10,056 bases of DNA from Nitrososphaerota archaeon (GCA_027886945.1 JAPCJM010000002.1:1-10056), one strand, 5' to 3'; counted from the stretch's first letter, positions 1-6,283 are shown. The notes: generated by a model from the sequence alone, not told the origin. Made by a program: numbers and translations.

Positions 1-771
1 CTTCAAGAGCTCCCCCTTCGCAAAACCGAGCTGGCGTGCGGCCTCCATGACTGTGGCTATGGCGCCGAAACCACAGGCAGTTACATGTAGCCTCTCTAGG
101 GTCGAATAGAAGCCTTCGACATCCATGCTTTCGACCTGCTTCAACAGGGCCGAGTCTTTTTCCCTGGCGGCTTCGGCGGGTTCATAGTGAGTCAGGTCGG
201 ACGAAGCGATGAGGACCGCCTTTCTTCCCTTGACGATTGCGACCAGAGCCTTGGAGACAGCAGAGGCGGTCTCGACGTCCTGGAGAAGCAGAGAAACAGG
301 GAGGAAGGGGACGGCGCTACCGTAGATTTTCTGGAGGAAGGGGAGCTGGACCTCGAGAGAATGTTCCAACCGTTGTGCGTCGGGGTCGAAGGCCGCGACC
401 CCGGCCAGCTCGACTAACTGCTTCGAGGCGACGGGGTCAACTCTCATCCTCCCCAGCGGAGTTTCCCACTCCCCGCCCTGGAACGTTGAAACCCCGCTCC
501 CGATTCCGTAGTGATTGGGCGCAACCACAACGATCAGCTCAGGGTCGAGGAGGGAGGAAACATGCAGGTAGCTATGAGCCGCGACTGGGCCGGAATAGAT
601 GTACCCTGCGTGGGGGGAGACAACTGCGACCACTTTGGCGTCACCTTTTGGTGCGGGGGGCGTCCATCCGGGACCGAGCGGGTGTGAGTAACACTTGTCG
701 ATTGCGGCCGAAAGCTCGTCCGGGTCCGAAGGATAGAACTGGCCGGCGACGGCCGGCTTCCTAACAAGCAA
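1..771 (-). CDS. MEMO1 family protein (AmmeMemoRadiSam system protein B), partial at left edge
   Basis: The frame is open for 257 codons from a TTG at 771 to the window edge, so the C-terminus is missing. Visible MEMO1 motifs are AVAGQFYP (residues 7-14), SPHAGYIYSG (52-61), APNHYG (84-89), LEHSLEVQLPFLQ (136-148), SSDLTHYEP (190-198) and the ACGFGAI segment with Cys233. His54, His87 and Cys233 line up with the metal-binding His/His/Cys set of human MEMO1 as I recall it, so the site looks intact. The family resembles extradiol dioxygenases; its biochemical role in archaea is not settled. The upstream in-frame codon is the stop of uS2, so TTG at 771 is the only reasonable start; it gives MLVRKPAVAGQFYP, like family N-termini. 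It lies 9 nt after uS2 without a clear Shine-Dalgarno, so it is probably the last visible gene of the ribosomal operon. A MEMO gene next to uS2 is a known archaeal arrangement. Confidence 0.9.
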   Translation of the reverse strand, partial: MLVRKPAVAGQFYPSDPDELSAAIDKCYSHPLGPGWTPPAPKGDAKVVAVVSPHAGYIYSGPVAAHSYLHVSSLLDPELIVVVAPNHYGIGSGVSTFQGGEWETPLGRMRVDPVASKQLVELAGVAAFDPDAQRLEHSLEVQLPFLQKIYGSAVPFLPVSLLLQDVETASAVSKALVAIVKGRKAVLIASSDLTHYEPAEAAREKDSALLKQVESMDVEGFYSTLERLHVTACGFGAIATVMEAARQLGFAKGELLK

Positions 772-780
772 CGGCTTGCG

Positions 781-1473
781 CTATTCGCGTCGGTCGGATA
801 TACGTTCTTCGAGCATCTCGGACTTCTGCTCTTCATCAATCTTGGTCTCGAAGTCCTCGATCGTGTACTTCATCGGCTGGTCGGCGGCCAGGAGTCCGGC
901 ATGAGTGAGCGTGGACCTTGCCAAGAGCCAGAAGATGGCAGCTATGGCCTTGCGACCCCTGTTGTTTCCAGGGATGACTAGGTCGATGTCATCGGTGACG
1001 TTGTCGGTGTCGCAGACGGAAATGACAGGAACGCCAAGCTTCCCTGCCTCGACCATGGCCTGCTGGTCGGACATAGGGTCGGCGACGACGACGAGTTCGG
1101 CGTCAAGGTGTCCTGGGTATAGTGGATTGGTAAAAGTCCCTGGCATGAACCTCCCTATTCTGGGTAGAGCACCGGTTAGTTCGCAGAATTTCTCGACAGC
1201 CATAGCGCCGTGCTCTCGGCTGGTGTACACGACAGTGTTCTTCGCGCCCGTGGCCGCTATGAACTTCCCCGCGACATCGATCCTCTCGAGTGTCTTTGCA
1301 TAGTCTATCATATGAAGCCCATCTGGCCTCGGCCTCGCCGTGAACTTTTCCATCGTCTTGGTGCGAACAGGAGTGCCGATGCGGATTCCTGTGGCCAGGA
1401 GAGCCTTCTCAGAGAGGCCATGGACCACCATCTTGTCTGCCGAGCCAGCTTCGTCATCCTCGAAATCTGACAT
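781..1473 (-). CDS. rpsB: 30S ribosomal protein uS2 (archaeal S2)
   Basis: This is the small-subunit ribosomal protein uS2 of 230 residues, usual for the archaeal form. Recognisable stretches are HMIDYAKTLERIDVAGKFIA (residues 54-73), YTSREHGAMAVEKF, GRFMPGTFTNP, the ELVVVADPMSDQQAM segment and the conserved VPVISVCDTDN followed by DLVIPGNNRGRKAI. The N-terminus carries a short acidic extension (MSDFEDDEAG) and the C-terminus a charged tail, both common in archaeal and eukaryotic homologues. The ATG at 1473 is supported by an AGGAGG at 1481-1486 on the minus strand, 7 nt upstream. It lies 18 nt downstream of the rpoN stop and just upstream of the MEMO gene, in the same operon. Confidence 0.97.
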   Translation of the reverse strand: MSDFEDDEAGSADKMVVHGLSEKALLATGIRIGTPVRTKTMEKFTARPRPDGLHMIDYAKTLERIDVAGKFIAATGAKNTVVYTSREHGAMAVEKFCELTGALPRIGRFMPGTFTNPLYPGHLDAELVVVADPMSDQQAMVEAGKLGVPVISVCDTDNVTDDIDLVIPGNNRGRKAIAAIFWLLARSTLTHAGLLAADQPMKYTIEDFETKIDEEQKSEMLEERISDRRE

Positions 1474-1480
1474 CGCCGGT

Positions 1481-1486
1481 CCTCCT
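1481..1486 (-). promoter_or_regulatory. Shine-Dalgarno site of uS2
   Basis: AGGAGG on the minus strand, 7 nt before the uS2 ATG at 1473. It fixes that start and is one of the two strong Shine-Dalgarno sites in the window; most other genes have weak or no site. Confidence 0.75.
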
Positions 1487-1491
1487 ACCAG

Positions 1492-1701
1492 CTACTGCAG
1501 CTCTGCCTTCCGACTGAAGAAGGGCAGGACCTGGTCAATCACGTCCACCGAAGAGATAAGCATGCGCCGGCAGCAGTATCGCTTGAGGCCCAGGTCGTCC
1601 AGAACCTTTCCCGGGTCTTCGCCGCCCTTCGTTCTTGACTGGAAGATTACGAACTTGTCTCCGATTAAGTTGCCGCAGGTAAAACAGCGGATAGGGATCA
1701 T
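1492..1701 (-). CDS. rpoN: DNA-directed RNA polymerase subunit N (Rpb10 homologue)
   Basis: This is the small zinc-binding RNA polymerase subunit that helps assemble the RpoD/RpoL platform. The protein begins [10 protein letters not shown] and contains [21 protein letters not shown], the signature of the family. The four zinc ligands are visible: a CxxC near the N-terminus (Cys6 and Cys9) and the adjacent pair Cys43/Cys44. The length of 69 residues is slightly above the usual size because of a short tail after the CCRRM helix. Two ATGs stand in tandem (1704 and 1701); I chose the second because the family starts MIP, but the first is equally possible. It starts a few nt after the uS9 stop, so it is probably translated in coupling with uS9. 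The archaeal rpoK gene often found next to it is not here. Confidence 0.95.
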   Translation of the reverse strand: MIPIRCFTCGNLIGDKFVIFQSRTKGGEDPGKVLDDLGLKRYCCRRMLISSVDVIDQVLPFFSRKAELQ

Positions 1702-1707
1702 CATGGT

Positions 1708-2154
1708 CTATCTGTAGCTCTTTTGTCGTTTCCTTCTGGCGCCGGGTCCTCCAAACTTCTTGGGCTCTGCCTGTCGCGGGTCGCCGGATAGCAAGTATTT
1801 ATTGTATGCATTCATCTTCTCCTTAAGTTCGTTGCCGCGGACCTGGTCGACGTAGGCTCTGGCAATCGCCATGGCAGCGGCGTCGGCCTGCCCCATGAAT
1901 CCGCCTCCTCCCACACTTACATCGAGGTCATACTTCTCCCTCAACTCTCCCACCACGTAGACCGGAGCCAGCAGATGGAGCCTTGCAGGTTCGGGTTCCC
2001 ATAGTTCGACTGGAGTGCCATTGATACGGATGCGGCCTCCGCCGGGGATGATCGCAGCCGTCGCTCTCGCAGTCTTCCTCGCCCCGGAATAGAGCTTAGG
2101 TGCTTTCTTGACCGGAGTCTTTGGAGAAGGGCTTGGCAAGACTACTCGTTCCAC
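1708..2154 (-). CDS. rpsI: 30S ribosomal protein uS9 (archaeal S9)
   Basis: The sequence SGARKTARATAAIIPGGGRI near residue 23, the glycine-rich VSVGGGGFMGQADAAAMAIARA segment and the C-terminal GGPGARRKRQKSYR are hallmarks of uS9. The basic tail ending in KSYR reaches the P-site tRNA in known ribosomes and is intact. The length is 148 residues with the GTG start at 2154, which gives a 13-nt overlap with the end of uL13. A TTG five codons later would give a slightly shorter N-terminus and cannot be excluded; neither has a clear Shine-Dalgarno. The first 20 residues are a Pro/Lys/Ser-rich extension without family signature. Co-operonic with uL13 upstream and rpoN downstream. Confidence 0.96.
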   Translation of the reverse strand: MERVVLPSPSPKTPVKKAPKLYSGARKTARATAAIIPGGGRIRINGTPVELWEPEPARLHLLAPVYVVGELREKYDLDVSVGGGGFMGQADAAAMAIARAYVDQVRGNELKEKMNAYNKYLLSGDPRQAEPKKFGGPGARRKRQKSYR

Positions 2155-2582
2155 CCGAGGCTCTTCGAGAGGTCGGACATAGTCACGTACACCGGAATAG
2201 GGCGCGACGCAGCTGTATCCTCGAACTTCGTCATCTTCGACCCAGTGACTTCGGACGGCACGCCGATGTACACCCTCAGCCTCTTCATCGCCAGGGCCCC
2301 CTTGGGCTTCTTCCTTGGGACCATTCCCCTCACCATCCTGCGGAGGATGTTGTCGGGGCGTCGGGGATGAATCGGGCCGTAAATTGGGTTGACCCTGCTG
2401 GACAACTCTAGTTTTTTAGTCCATTCTGTGACGACGGAGGTCCGCGACCCTGAGATTAGCGCCTTTTCCGCGTTCACAACGACGACCCTCTTTCCCGAGA
2501 TGATTAGTTTGGCGATCTTTGACGAAAGTCTTCCAGCGATTTGGTTCGAGGCGTCGACATATACCGTGCTCTCACTGGACAA
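2142..2582 (-). CDS. rplM: 50S ribosomal protein uL13 (archaeal L13)
   Basis: The protein has the uL13 pattern: VYVDASNQIAGRLSSKIAK (residues 7-25), VVVVNAEKALISGSR, the PIYGPIHPRRPDNILRRMVRGMVPRK block and the KGALAMKRLRVYIGVP segment. Its 146 residues match archaeal family members. The start is the TTG at 2582, which lies inside the end of the eL18 gene (11-nt overlap); a GGAG-type sequence precedes it by a few bases, and no in-frame ATG fits the conserved N-terminus. The stop is overlapped by the uS9 start. The order eL18, uL13, uS9, rpoN is the standard archaeal one. Confidence 0.96.
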   Translation of the reverse strand: MSSESTVYVDASNQIAGRLSSKIAKLIISGKRVVVVNAEKALISGSRTSVVTEWTKKLELSSRVNPIYGPIHPRRPDNILRRMVRGMVPRKKPKGALAMKRLRVYIGVPSEVTGSKMTKFEDTAASRPIPVYVTMSDLSKSLGWNE

Positions 2583-2925
2583 GTTTTACTCCGTTCCCTT
2601 TCGGAAACTTCCTCAGGAACTCCTCTACGGAGAGAGCTGATCCCCCCGACGCCTCGATCTTCGACTTCGCAGTCGACGAAAAAGAGAACGCCCCGATGAT
2701 CACCTTCTTGTCTAACAATCCGGTCCCAAGGACTTTGCCAGGAACAAAAATAGGATGATCGGTCTTGGCGACCCTCGATATCCTGCTTAGGTTCACCTCG
2801 ACGCGATTGATCGCCGGGTTCGAGAGCATCTTAGATGCCACTTGCCAAATTGGGGCCTTCTCCTTCTTCCCAGCCTTTTCGAGCATGACCGACGTCTGCC
2901 GGAGCACGGGGTTCGAGGCTGTCAC
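2572..2925 (-). CDS. rpl18e: 50S ribosomal protein eL18 (L18e)
   Basis: This large-subunit protein is found only in archaea and eukaryotes, which supports the assignment of the window. The 117-residue product has the L18e features: a basic N-terminal helix (APIWQVASKMLSNP), EVNLSRISRV, then PGKVLGTGLLDKKVIIGAFSFS and a C-terminal AKSKIEASGG segment. The start is the GTG at 2925, which overlaps the TGA of rpoD in a GTGA arrangement typical of translational coupling. Its 3' end overlaps the start of uL13 by 11 nt. Confidence 0.95.
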   Translation of the reverse strand: MTASNPVLRQTSVMLEKAGKKEKAPIWQVASKMLSNPAINRVEVNLSRISRVAKTDHPIFVPGKVLGTGLLDKKVIIGAFSFSSTAKSKIEASGGSALSVEEFLRKFPKGNGVKLVQ

Positions 2926-3557
2926 TTGGCAGCACCGACCGCGACCTGGATCTCGTTAAGCTTCTTCTCCAGAAGCTCGATCGCCTTCAGGACGATCTGC
3001 CCGGCCGGGAGCCCGCCTGCAGATTCCACCAAGAGGTTGAACGTCCCTTCGGTCTTCCCGTCAGTAAGTGCCGCGACCGTGCATGGCTGCCACTTCGCAT
3101 GCTCCTTCCCCCGTCCCAGACGGGCGTAAGCCTCGAGCTTTACGGACTGGCCGAAGGCGAGTTTCACGAGCGGTATCGTCTCGCTGACTGGCCTGACTTC
3201 CCTGTCCTCTGACACGAGGTCGCCCGAGATCACAGTCGAAACCTTTTCCTTTCCCTTTGCGTCCAAGACGAACAGGACTCTGCACTTGTGGCATCCGAGC
3301 GGGTTGCCGCAGTCGCACTCCTCGGGCAGATTGTACCTTTGCAGGTCCGTCTTGATCGGTATCATTCCCAGCCTATGAGCGAGAATTTCATCGTAGAGGA
3401 CCGAAGAGTTCTCGAGTATTACGACGTCATCAATCGCCATGGACGGGACTTCAGAGATGCAGAACCTTCTGACGGCATTTGCGTACGACCTGTCAATCCC
3501 TTCAAGCTGGAGTGTAACGGAGTTCCCAGTGTCCTCTAGGACCTTCACCTTAACCAA
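2922..3557 (-). CDS. rpoD: DNA-directed RNA polymerase subunit D (Rpb3/alpha-like)
   Basis: This is the assembly platform subunit of archaeal RNA polymerase, corresponding to Rpb3 and one bacterial alpha. The 211 residues show the dimerisation-domain motifs SYANAVRRFCISEVPSMAID (residues 24-43) and ILAHRLGMIPIKTD (58-71), and the late block GRGKEHAKWQP (148-158). A zinc-type CxCx5CxxC cluster is present (Cys81, Cys83, Cys89, Cys92). The sequence then goes directly from AKWQP to the C-terminal dimerisation helix, so the ferredoxin-like iron-sulfur insertion present in some archaeal RpoD proteins is absent. The start is the TTG at 3557; the GTG at 3548 is an alternative that also fits the family N-terminus. 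It is the first gene of the minus-strand operon, behind a TATA-like box. Confidence 0.95.
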   Translation of the reverse strand: MVKVKVLEDTGNSVTLQLEGIDRSYANAVRRFCISEVPSMAIDDVVILENSSVLYDEILAHRLGMIPIKTDLQRYNLPEECDCGNPLGCHKCRVLFVLDAKGKEKVSTVISGDLVSEDREVRPVSETIPLVKLAFGQSVKLEAYARLGRGKEHAKWQPCTVAALTDGKTEGTFNLLVESAGGLPAGQIVLKAIELLEKKLNEIQVAVGAAK

Positions 3558-3588
3558 CGACTACACCCGCTAGGTATTGAGAAACCAT
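3550..3588 (-). CDS. Possible upstream short ORF (12 residues) in the rpoD leader
   Basis: An ATG at 3588 opens a 12-codon frame (MVSQYLAGVVVG) that ends with TAA at 3552-3550, a few bases past the proposed rpoD TTG start and two bases before the alternative GTG at 3548. It lies about 15 nt downstream of the predicted transcription start. It could couple translation into rpoD, which has a weak start codon and no strong Shine-Dalgarno, or it may be chance; a frame this short has no statistical weight by itself. Confidence 0.2.
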   Translation of the reverse strand: MVSQYLAGVVVG

Positions 3589-3624
3589 GAGACGACCCGT
3601 TTCAGCGGTCGGGAATAAGTTCGG

Positions 3625-3637
3625 GTTAAAAAGTTTT
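3625..3637 (-). promoter_or_regulatory. BRE/TATA-like promoter of the rpoD-eL18-uL13-uS9-rpoN-uS2 operon
   Basis: On the minus strand the sequence AAAACTTTTTAAC fits an archaeal purine-rich BRE followed by a TATA box. Transcription would start about 26 nt downstream, near 3603, giving a leader of about 45 nt before the rpoD TTG. No other AT-rich stretch in this high-GC spacer fits as well. Confidence 0.6.
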
Positions 3638-3703
3638 GGAAGACTGAGCGGGTTAGGGATGGGAAAAGAATAGAGTCCTCCCAAAAGTGACATGAGAGCC
3701 TTC

Positions 3704-3714
3704 AAAACTTATAA
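3704..3714 (+). promoter_or_regulatory. BRE/TATA-like promoter of the uS13-uS4-uS11 operon
   Basis: AAAACTTATAA on the plus strand is a good archaeal BRE/TATA match. The predicted start, about 26 nt downstream of its centre, falls near 3737, only about 5 nt before the uS13 ATG, so the transcript should be leaderless or nearly so. With the opposing TATA-like box at 3625-3637 it makes the 184-nt spacer a divergent promoter region. Confidence 0.6.
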
Positions 3715-3741
3715 CAGCACAGAGAACGGCAGGTCCGGAAT

Positions 3742-4239
3742 ATGTCGGAAGCGGCCGAATTCAGGCATCTGGTAAGGATATCGGGGAGAGACCTCGACGG
3801 AGGTAAGAAGCTGATTGTGGCCCTGTCTGACCTGAAAGGGGTAGGATACAACTTCGCCCAGGTCATTACTACTAAGCTCAGCCTCGACCCCAGAGTCAGG
3901 TTAGGGACGCTTACCGAGGACCAAGTTCGCGAAGTGGAGCAAGCAATTCAGAGCACCGCCAAGGCTTCGCTCCCGTCGTGGTTCTATAACAGAAGGAAAG
4001 ACCCTGAGACAGGAGAAGCGAAACAACTCCTTGGCTCTGACCTCGACTTCGTCCAGAAGAACGACATCCAAGCGGAGAAGGATATTCAGAGTTGGAAAGG
4101 GATTAGGCATGGGCTCGGGCTCAAGGTCAGGGGTCAAAGAACGAGGACCACCGGGAGGAAGGGCCGGACTGTCGGGGTCAGAAAGGCGACACTGGTCGCG
4201 GCCGCGAAGGAAGCCGCCAAGAAGGGGGAAGAGAAGTAA
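3742..4239 (+). CDS. rpsM: 30S ribosomal protein uS13 (archaeal S13)
   Basis: This small-subunit head protein contacts the large subunit and the P-site tRNA. The N-terminal FRHLVRISGRDLDGGKKL, the helix-hairpin segment LSDLKGVGYNFAQVI (residues 28-42), the archaeal PSWFYNRRKDPETGE insert and the C-terminal RHGLGLKVRGQRTRTTGRKG block identify it. Its 165 residues and Ala/Lys-rich tail are normal for the archaeal form. The ATG at 3742 is preceded by a TATA box at a distance suited to a very short leader. It leads the plus-strand operon; uS4 starts 3 nt after its stop. Confidence 0.97.
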   Translation: MSEAAEFRHLVRISGRDLDGGKKLIVALSDLKGVGYNFAQVITTKLSLDPRVRLGTLTEDQVREVEQAIQSTAKASLPSWFYNRRKDPETGEAKQLLGSDLDFVQKNDIQAEKDIQSWKGIRHGLGLKVRGQRTRTTGRKGRTVGVRKATLVAAAKEAAKKGEEK

Positions 4240-4242
4240 CAC

Positions 4243-4797
4243 TTGGGAGACCCGAAGAAGGCAAGGAAACAGTACAGCAGGCCCCGGAGCCCTTGGCGGG
4301 CTGACCAGCTGGCGCAGGAGCTGTACCTCCTCGGTACCTTCGGGCTCAGGAACAAGAGAGAGCTTTGGAGGGCCCAGACCCAGCTGAGCTCCGTGAGGAA
4401 GCAGGCAAGGACACTCCTCGCTGCTACCCAGGTGGTCAGGCTCAGGGAAGAGAAGAAGCTGCTTGACAGCTTGAAGAGAAGAGGGCTGGTAGGTGAAGCT
4501 GCGTCGCTTGACGACATTCTGAGCCTTACGGTGGAGGACGTTCTTTCGAGAAGATTGCAAACGATGGTATTCAAGAAGGGAATGGCGCTCTCACCCCTTC
4601 ATTCAAGGCAGTTGATTGTTCATGGTCACGTTACGGTCGGTGAAAGGGTGATCACGATACCAGGATACGAGGTCGGCGGCCAAGAAGAGGGCGGGGTCAA
4701 GCTTACCGGTCACGAGGAATCCCCATCTGCACCCGTACAGTCGAAGGAGGAAAACCCACGGGCCCCGGCCCAAGAGCAGCCGGCCCAGGCAAAGTGA
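4243..4797 (+). CDS. rpsD: 30S ribosomal protein uS4 (archaeal S4)
   Basis: uS4 is a primary 16S rRNA binder that nucleates small-subunit assembly. The start MGDPKKARKQYSRPRSPW, the ELYLLGTFGLRNKRELWRA segment (residues 26-44) and an S4 RNA-binding domain at about residues 101-145 (SRRLQTMVFKKGM, then HSRQLIVHGHVTVGERVITIPGYEV) are clear. The start is the TTG at 4243, 3 nt after the uS13 stop; it gives the conserved N-terminus exactly and no ATG fits. The last 35 residues or so form a low-complexity Pro/Ala/Glu/Gln/Lys tail, variable in archaeal homologues and probably disordered. Its length of 184 is typical. Confidence 0.96.
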   Translation: MGDPKKARKQYSRPRSPWRADQLAQELYLLGTFGLRNKRELWRAQTQLSSVRKQARTLLAATQVVRLREEKKLLDSLKRRGLVGEAASLDDILSLTVEDVLSRRLQTMVFKKGMALSPLHSRQLIVHGHVTVGERVITIPGYEVGGQEEGGVKLTGHEESPSAPVQSKEENPRAPAQEQPAQAK

Positions 4798-4803
4798 CAC
4801 TGA

Positions 4804-5208
4804 ATGTCTGAGGAAGAGGTCCTTGCCAACAGATGGGGCGTCGTGCACATCTACTCGTCGTATAACAACACGATCGTACACATCACTGACCTGACCGGTG
4901 CGGAGACGATATCATTCTCCTCGGGGGGACGGCACGTCAAGGCTGATAGATTCGAATCTTCCCCGTACGCCGCTATGAGGAGCGCTTCGGCTGCTTCTGA
5001 CGTTGCAAAATCGAAGGGGATAACCGCAGTACACATCAAAGTCAGGGCAGTTGGTGGCACTGGGCCGAGGACGCCGGGGCCAGGAGCGCAGGCTGCGATA
5101 CGCGCCATTGCCAGGGCGGGCTTCAAGATCGGGAGGATAGAGGACGCAACCCCAATACCCCATGACACAACAAGGAAGAAGGGCGGACGCCGAGGAAGAA
5201 GGGCTTAG
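4804..5208 (+). CDS. rpsK: 30S ribosomal protein uS11 (archaeal S11)
   Basis: uS11 lies on the 30S platform near the E site. The 134-residue protein shows [26 protein letters not shown] (residues 12-37), the [46 protein letters not shown] block and the basic [11 protein letters not shown] tail, all standard for the archaeal form. The ATG at 4804 lies 6 nt after the uS4 stop. It is the last gene of the plus-strand operon. In many archaea rpoD follows it; here the next gene is a convergent regulator whose stop is only 4 nt away, leaving almost no room for a terminator between them. Confidence 0.97.
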   Translation: MSEEEVLANRWGVVHIYSSYNNTIVHITDLTGAETISFSSGGRHVKADRFESSPYAAMRSASAASDVAKSKGITAVHIKVRAVGGTGPRTPGPGAQAAIRAIARAGFKIGRIEDATPIPHDTTRKKGGRRGRRA

Positions 5209-5212
5209 AACC

Positions 5213-6163
5213 TCAATACTGCCTTAGCACATCAACAGAGTCGACCTTGCCGTCCCCGTCTCGGTCGACCCCTCTTAGGAGAGCCGCGTAGTCCCCTGTT
5301 CTGTACTTCTGGAAAAGGACCTCCGCGAAGTTGCAGATCCCGATTATCGCGGCCTTCGTGCCTGCTCCCGTAAGCCCGGCAACGATTATGCAAGTCTTCT
5401 GGGGGTCCCAGGGATTGCGTGCCTTCTCCACGATGCAGTCGAGCTCTGAGGCATAGGACTTCCCAGTCACGTCTACGACCGAACCCCAGAACCCGCTTTG
5501 GCTGAATCTGATCTTCAGATGAGGGTTCAGCTCCTCAGCTATGACGTTCGTCCTCGGACCGCCGACGACTATCAGGTTAGATGCTAGGAGTTTCTCCGCT
5601 CTTAGGTCGACGTCGAGCTTTACTGGAAACCTCGAGGGAAGGTTCACGAATTGGCCGAGGGCGAAGCCCAGCTGGACCGCATAGTGTCCGTCCCTGGCCT
5701 GGGTTCCGGCCTCGCCGTGCTGAAGAGGGGAACCGACCACAACCCATCCGTCGAACTCTCCCTTTTCGAAGAACTCCTTGAAGAAACGCCCGAGGGCCTT
5801 TGAACGGCTCGAGGACCTAAGCGTTGGCATCTCTTCTCCTCTGACGGGAAACTCAACAGCGTAACCGTCTGAAGCTAGGGCGAAGAGATTGGCTTCTCCT
5901 CCCCGTATGTGCTCGCTCCGCACACGGAAGATTAGGCCGGCCTTCTCGAGTCTTCCTATGTGGTAATAGATAGTCTGGTGGTGGATGTTCAGTGTCCGGG
6001 CCATCTCCGCGGGATACTTGGGGCCCGAAGAGAGAAGGGTAAGGACCTTCTGGCCTACCTTCCCGGATGCTGGCATGAAGGCGTCCGGTTTGTCAGAGAC
6101 TAGGACTCGCTTGGCGAGACCTGCTTCCGACTTCGGGTCGAACAAGATCTTCTCTTTGGGCAC
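5213..6163 (-). CDS. Transcriptional regulator: winged helix-turn-helix, S-layer-C-like domain and C-terminal dockerin/EF-hand-type loop
   Basis: Numbering follows the longest frame (TTG at 6247, 344 residues). A winged helix-turn-helix of ArsR-like type covers about residues 60-130; the segment from PAEMARTLNIHH to IYYHIGRLEKAGLI is its core. Residues about 165-310 resemble the C-terminal domain of archaeal S-layer-like proteins, with a VVGGPRTN strand-turn, NPWDPQK and IIVAGLTGAGTKAAI. The last residues, DRDGDGKVDSVDVL (328-341), form a calcium-loop pattern of the dockerin/EF-hand type. There is no signal peptide or membrane segment, so the protein should be cytoplasmic. I prefer the GTG at 6163 (316 residues, MPKEKILF) because a TATA-like box at 6186-6193 on the minus strand lies about 26 nt upstream, as for a leaderless transcript; GTG at 6175 and TTG at 6247 are alternatives. 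It diverges from glmS; control of amino-sugar or envelope genes is an inference only. Confidence 0.75.
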   Translation of the reverse strand: MPKEKILFDPKSEAGLAKRVLVSDKPDAFMPASGKVGQKVLTLLSSGPKYPAEMARTLNIHHQTIYYHIGRLEKAGLIFRVRSEHIRGGEANLFALASDGYAVEFPVRGEEMPTLRSSSRSKALGRFFKEFFEKGEFDGWVVVGSPLQHGEAGTQARDGHYAVQLGFALGQFVNLPSRFPVKLDVDLRAEKLLASNLIVVGGPRTNVIAEELNPHLKIRFSQSGFWGSVVDVTGKSYASELDCIVEKARNPWDPQKTCIIVAGLTGAGTKAAIIGICNFAEVLFQKYRTGDYAALLRGVDRDGDGKVDSVDVLRQY

Positions 6164-6185
6164 TTGACGGTACACGGCAATACCA

Positions 6186-6200
6186 CTACTAAACGGTTTT
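6186..6200 (-). promoter_or_regulatory. BRE/TATA-like element upstream of the regulator
   Basis: On the minus strand AAAACCGTTTAGTAG has an A-rich BRE-like stretch before TTTAGTAG. The TATA-like centre is about 26 nt from the GTG at 6163, which would make that GTG the transcript's 5' end. The match is weaker than the ribosomal promoters. Confidence 0.4.
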
Positions 6201-6244
6201 GCATGGTGCTGGGTGTCGAGGCCGCTCCGGCGCTCGGACCATGC
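6201..6244. repeat. Inverted repeat GCATGGT / ACCATGC, possible operator
   Basis: A perfect 7-bp inverted repeat, GCATGGT at 6201-6207 and ACCATGC at 6238-6244, lies between the regulator and glmS with arms about 30 nt apart. A related GTATGGT occurs at 6262-6268. It is just upstream of the regulator's likely promoter and about 70 nt before glmS, so a dimeric regulator could bind it. Seven-base arms at this spacing can arise by chance. Confidence 0.35.
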
Positions 6245-6283
6245 CAAGACGGATATGCAGGGTATGGTAGAATGTTGTATGGG

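Noticed and set aside
237..764. Open frame of 175 codons on the plus strand
   Set aside because: Arg/Pro/Gly-rich shadow of the MEMO gene, whose motifs and frame on the other strand are clear.
3901..4560. Long open frame of 219 codons on the minus strand
   Set aside because: It lies opposite uS13 and uS4, has a repetitive Leu/Pro/Ser-rich composition typical of the complement of Lys/Arg/Glu-rich genes, and matches no family I know.
4700..4797. Frameshift or fusion at the end of uS4
   Set aside because: The low-complexity Pro/Ala/Glu tail is in frame and such variable tails are usual in archaeal uS4.
6164..6247. Extension of the regulator to the TTG at 6247
   Set aside because: The extra residues (MAWSERRSGL...) show no structure or known motif and would cover the likely promoter and inverted repeat; kept only as an alternative start.
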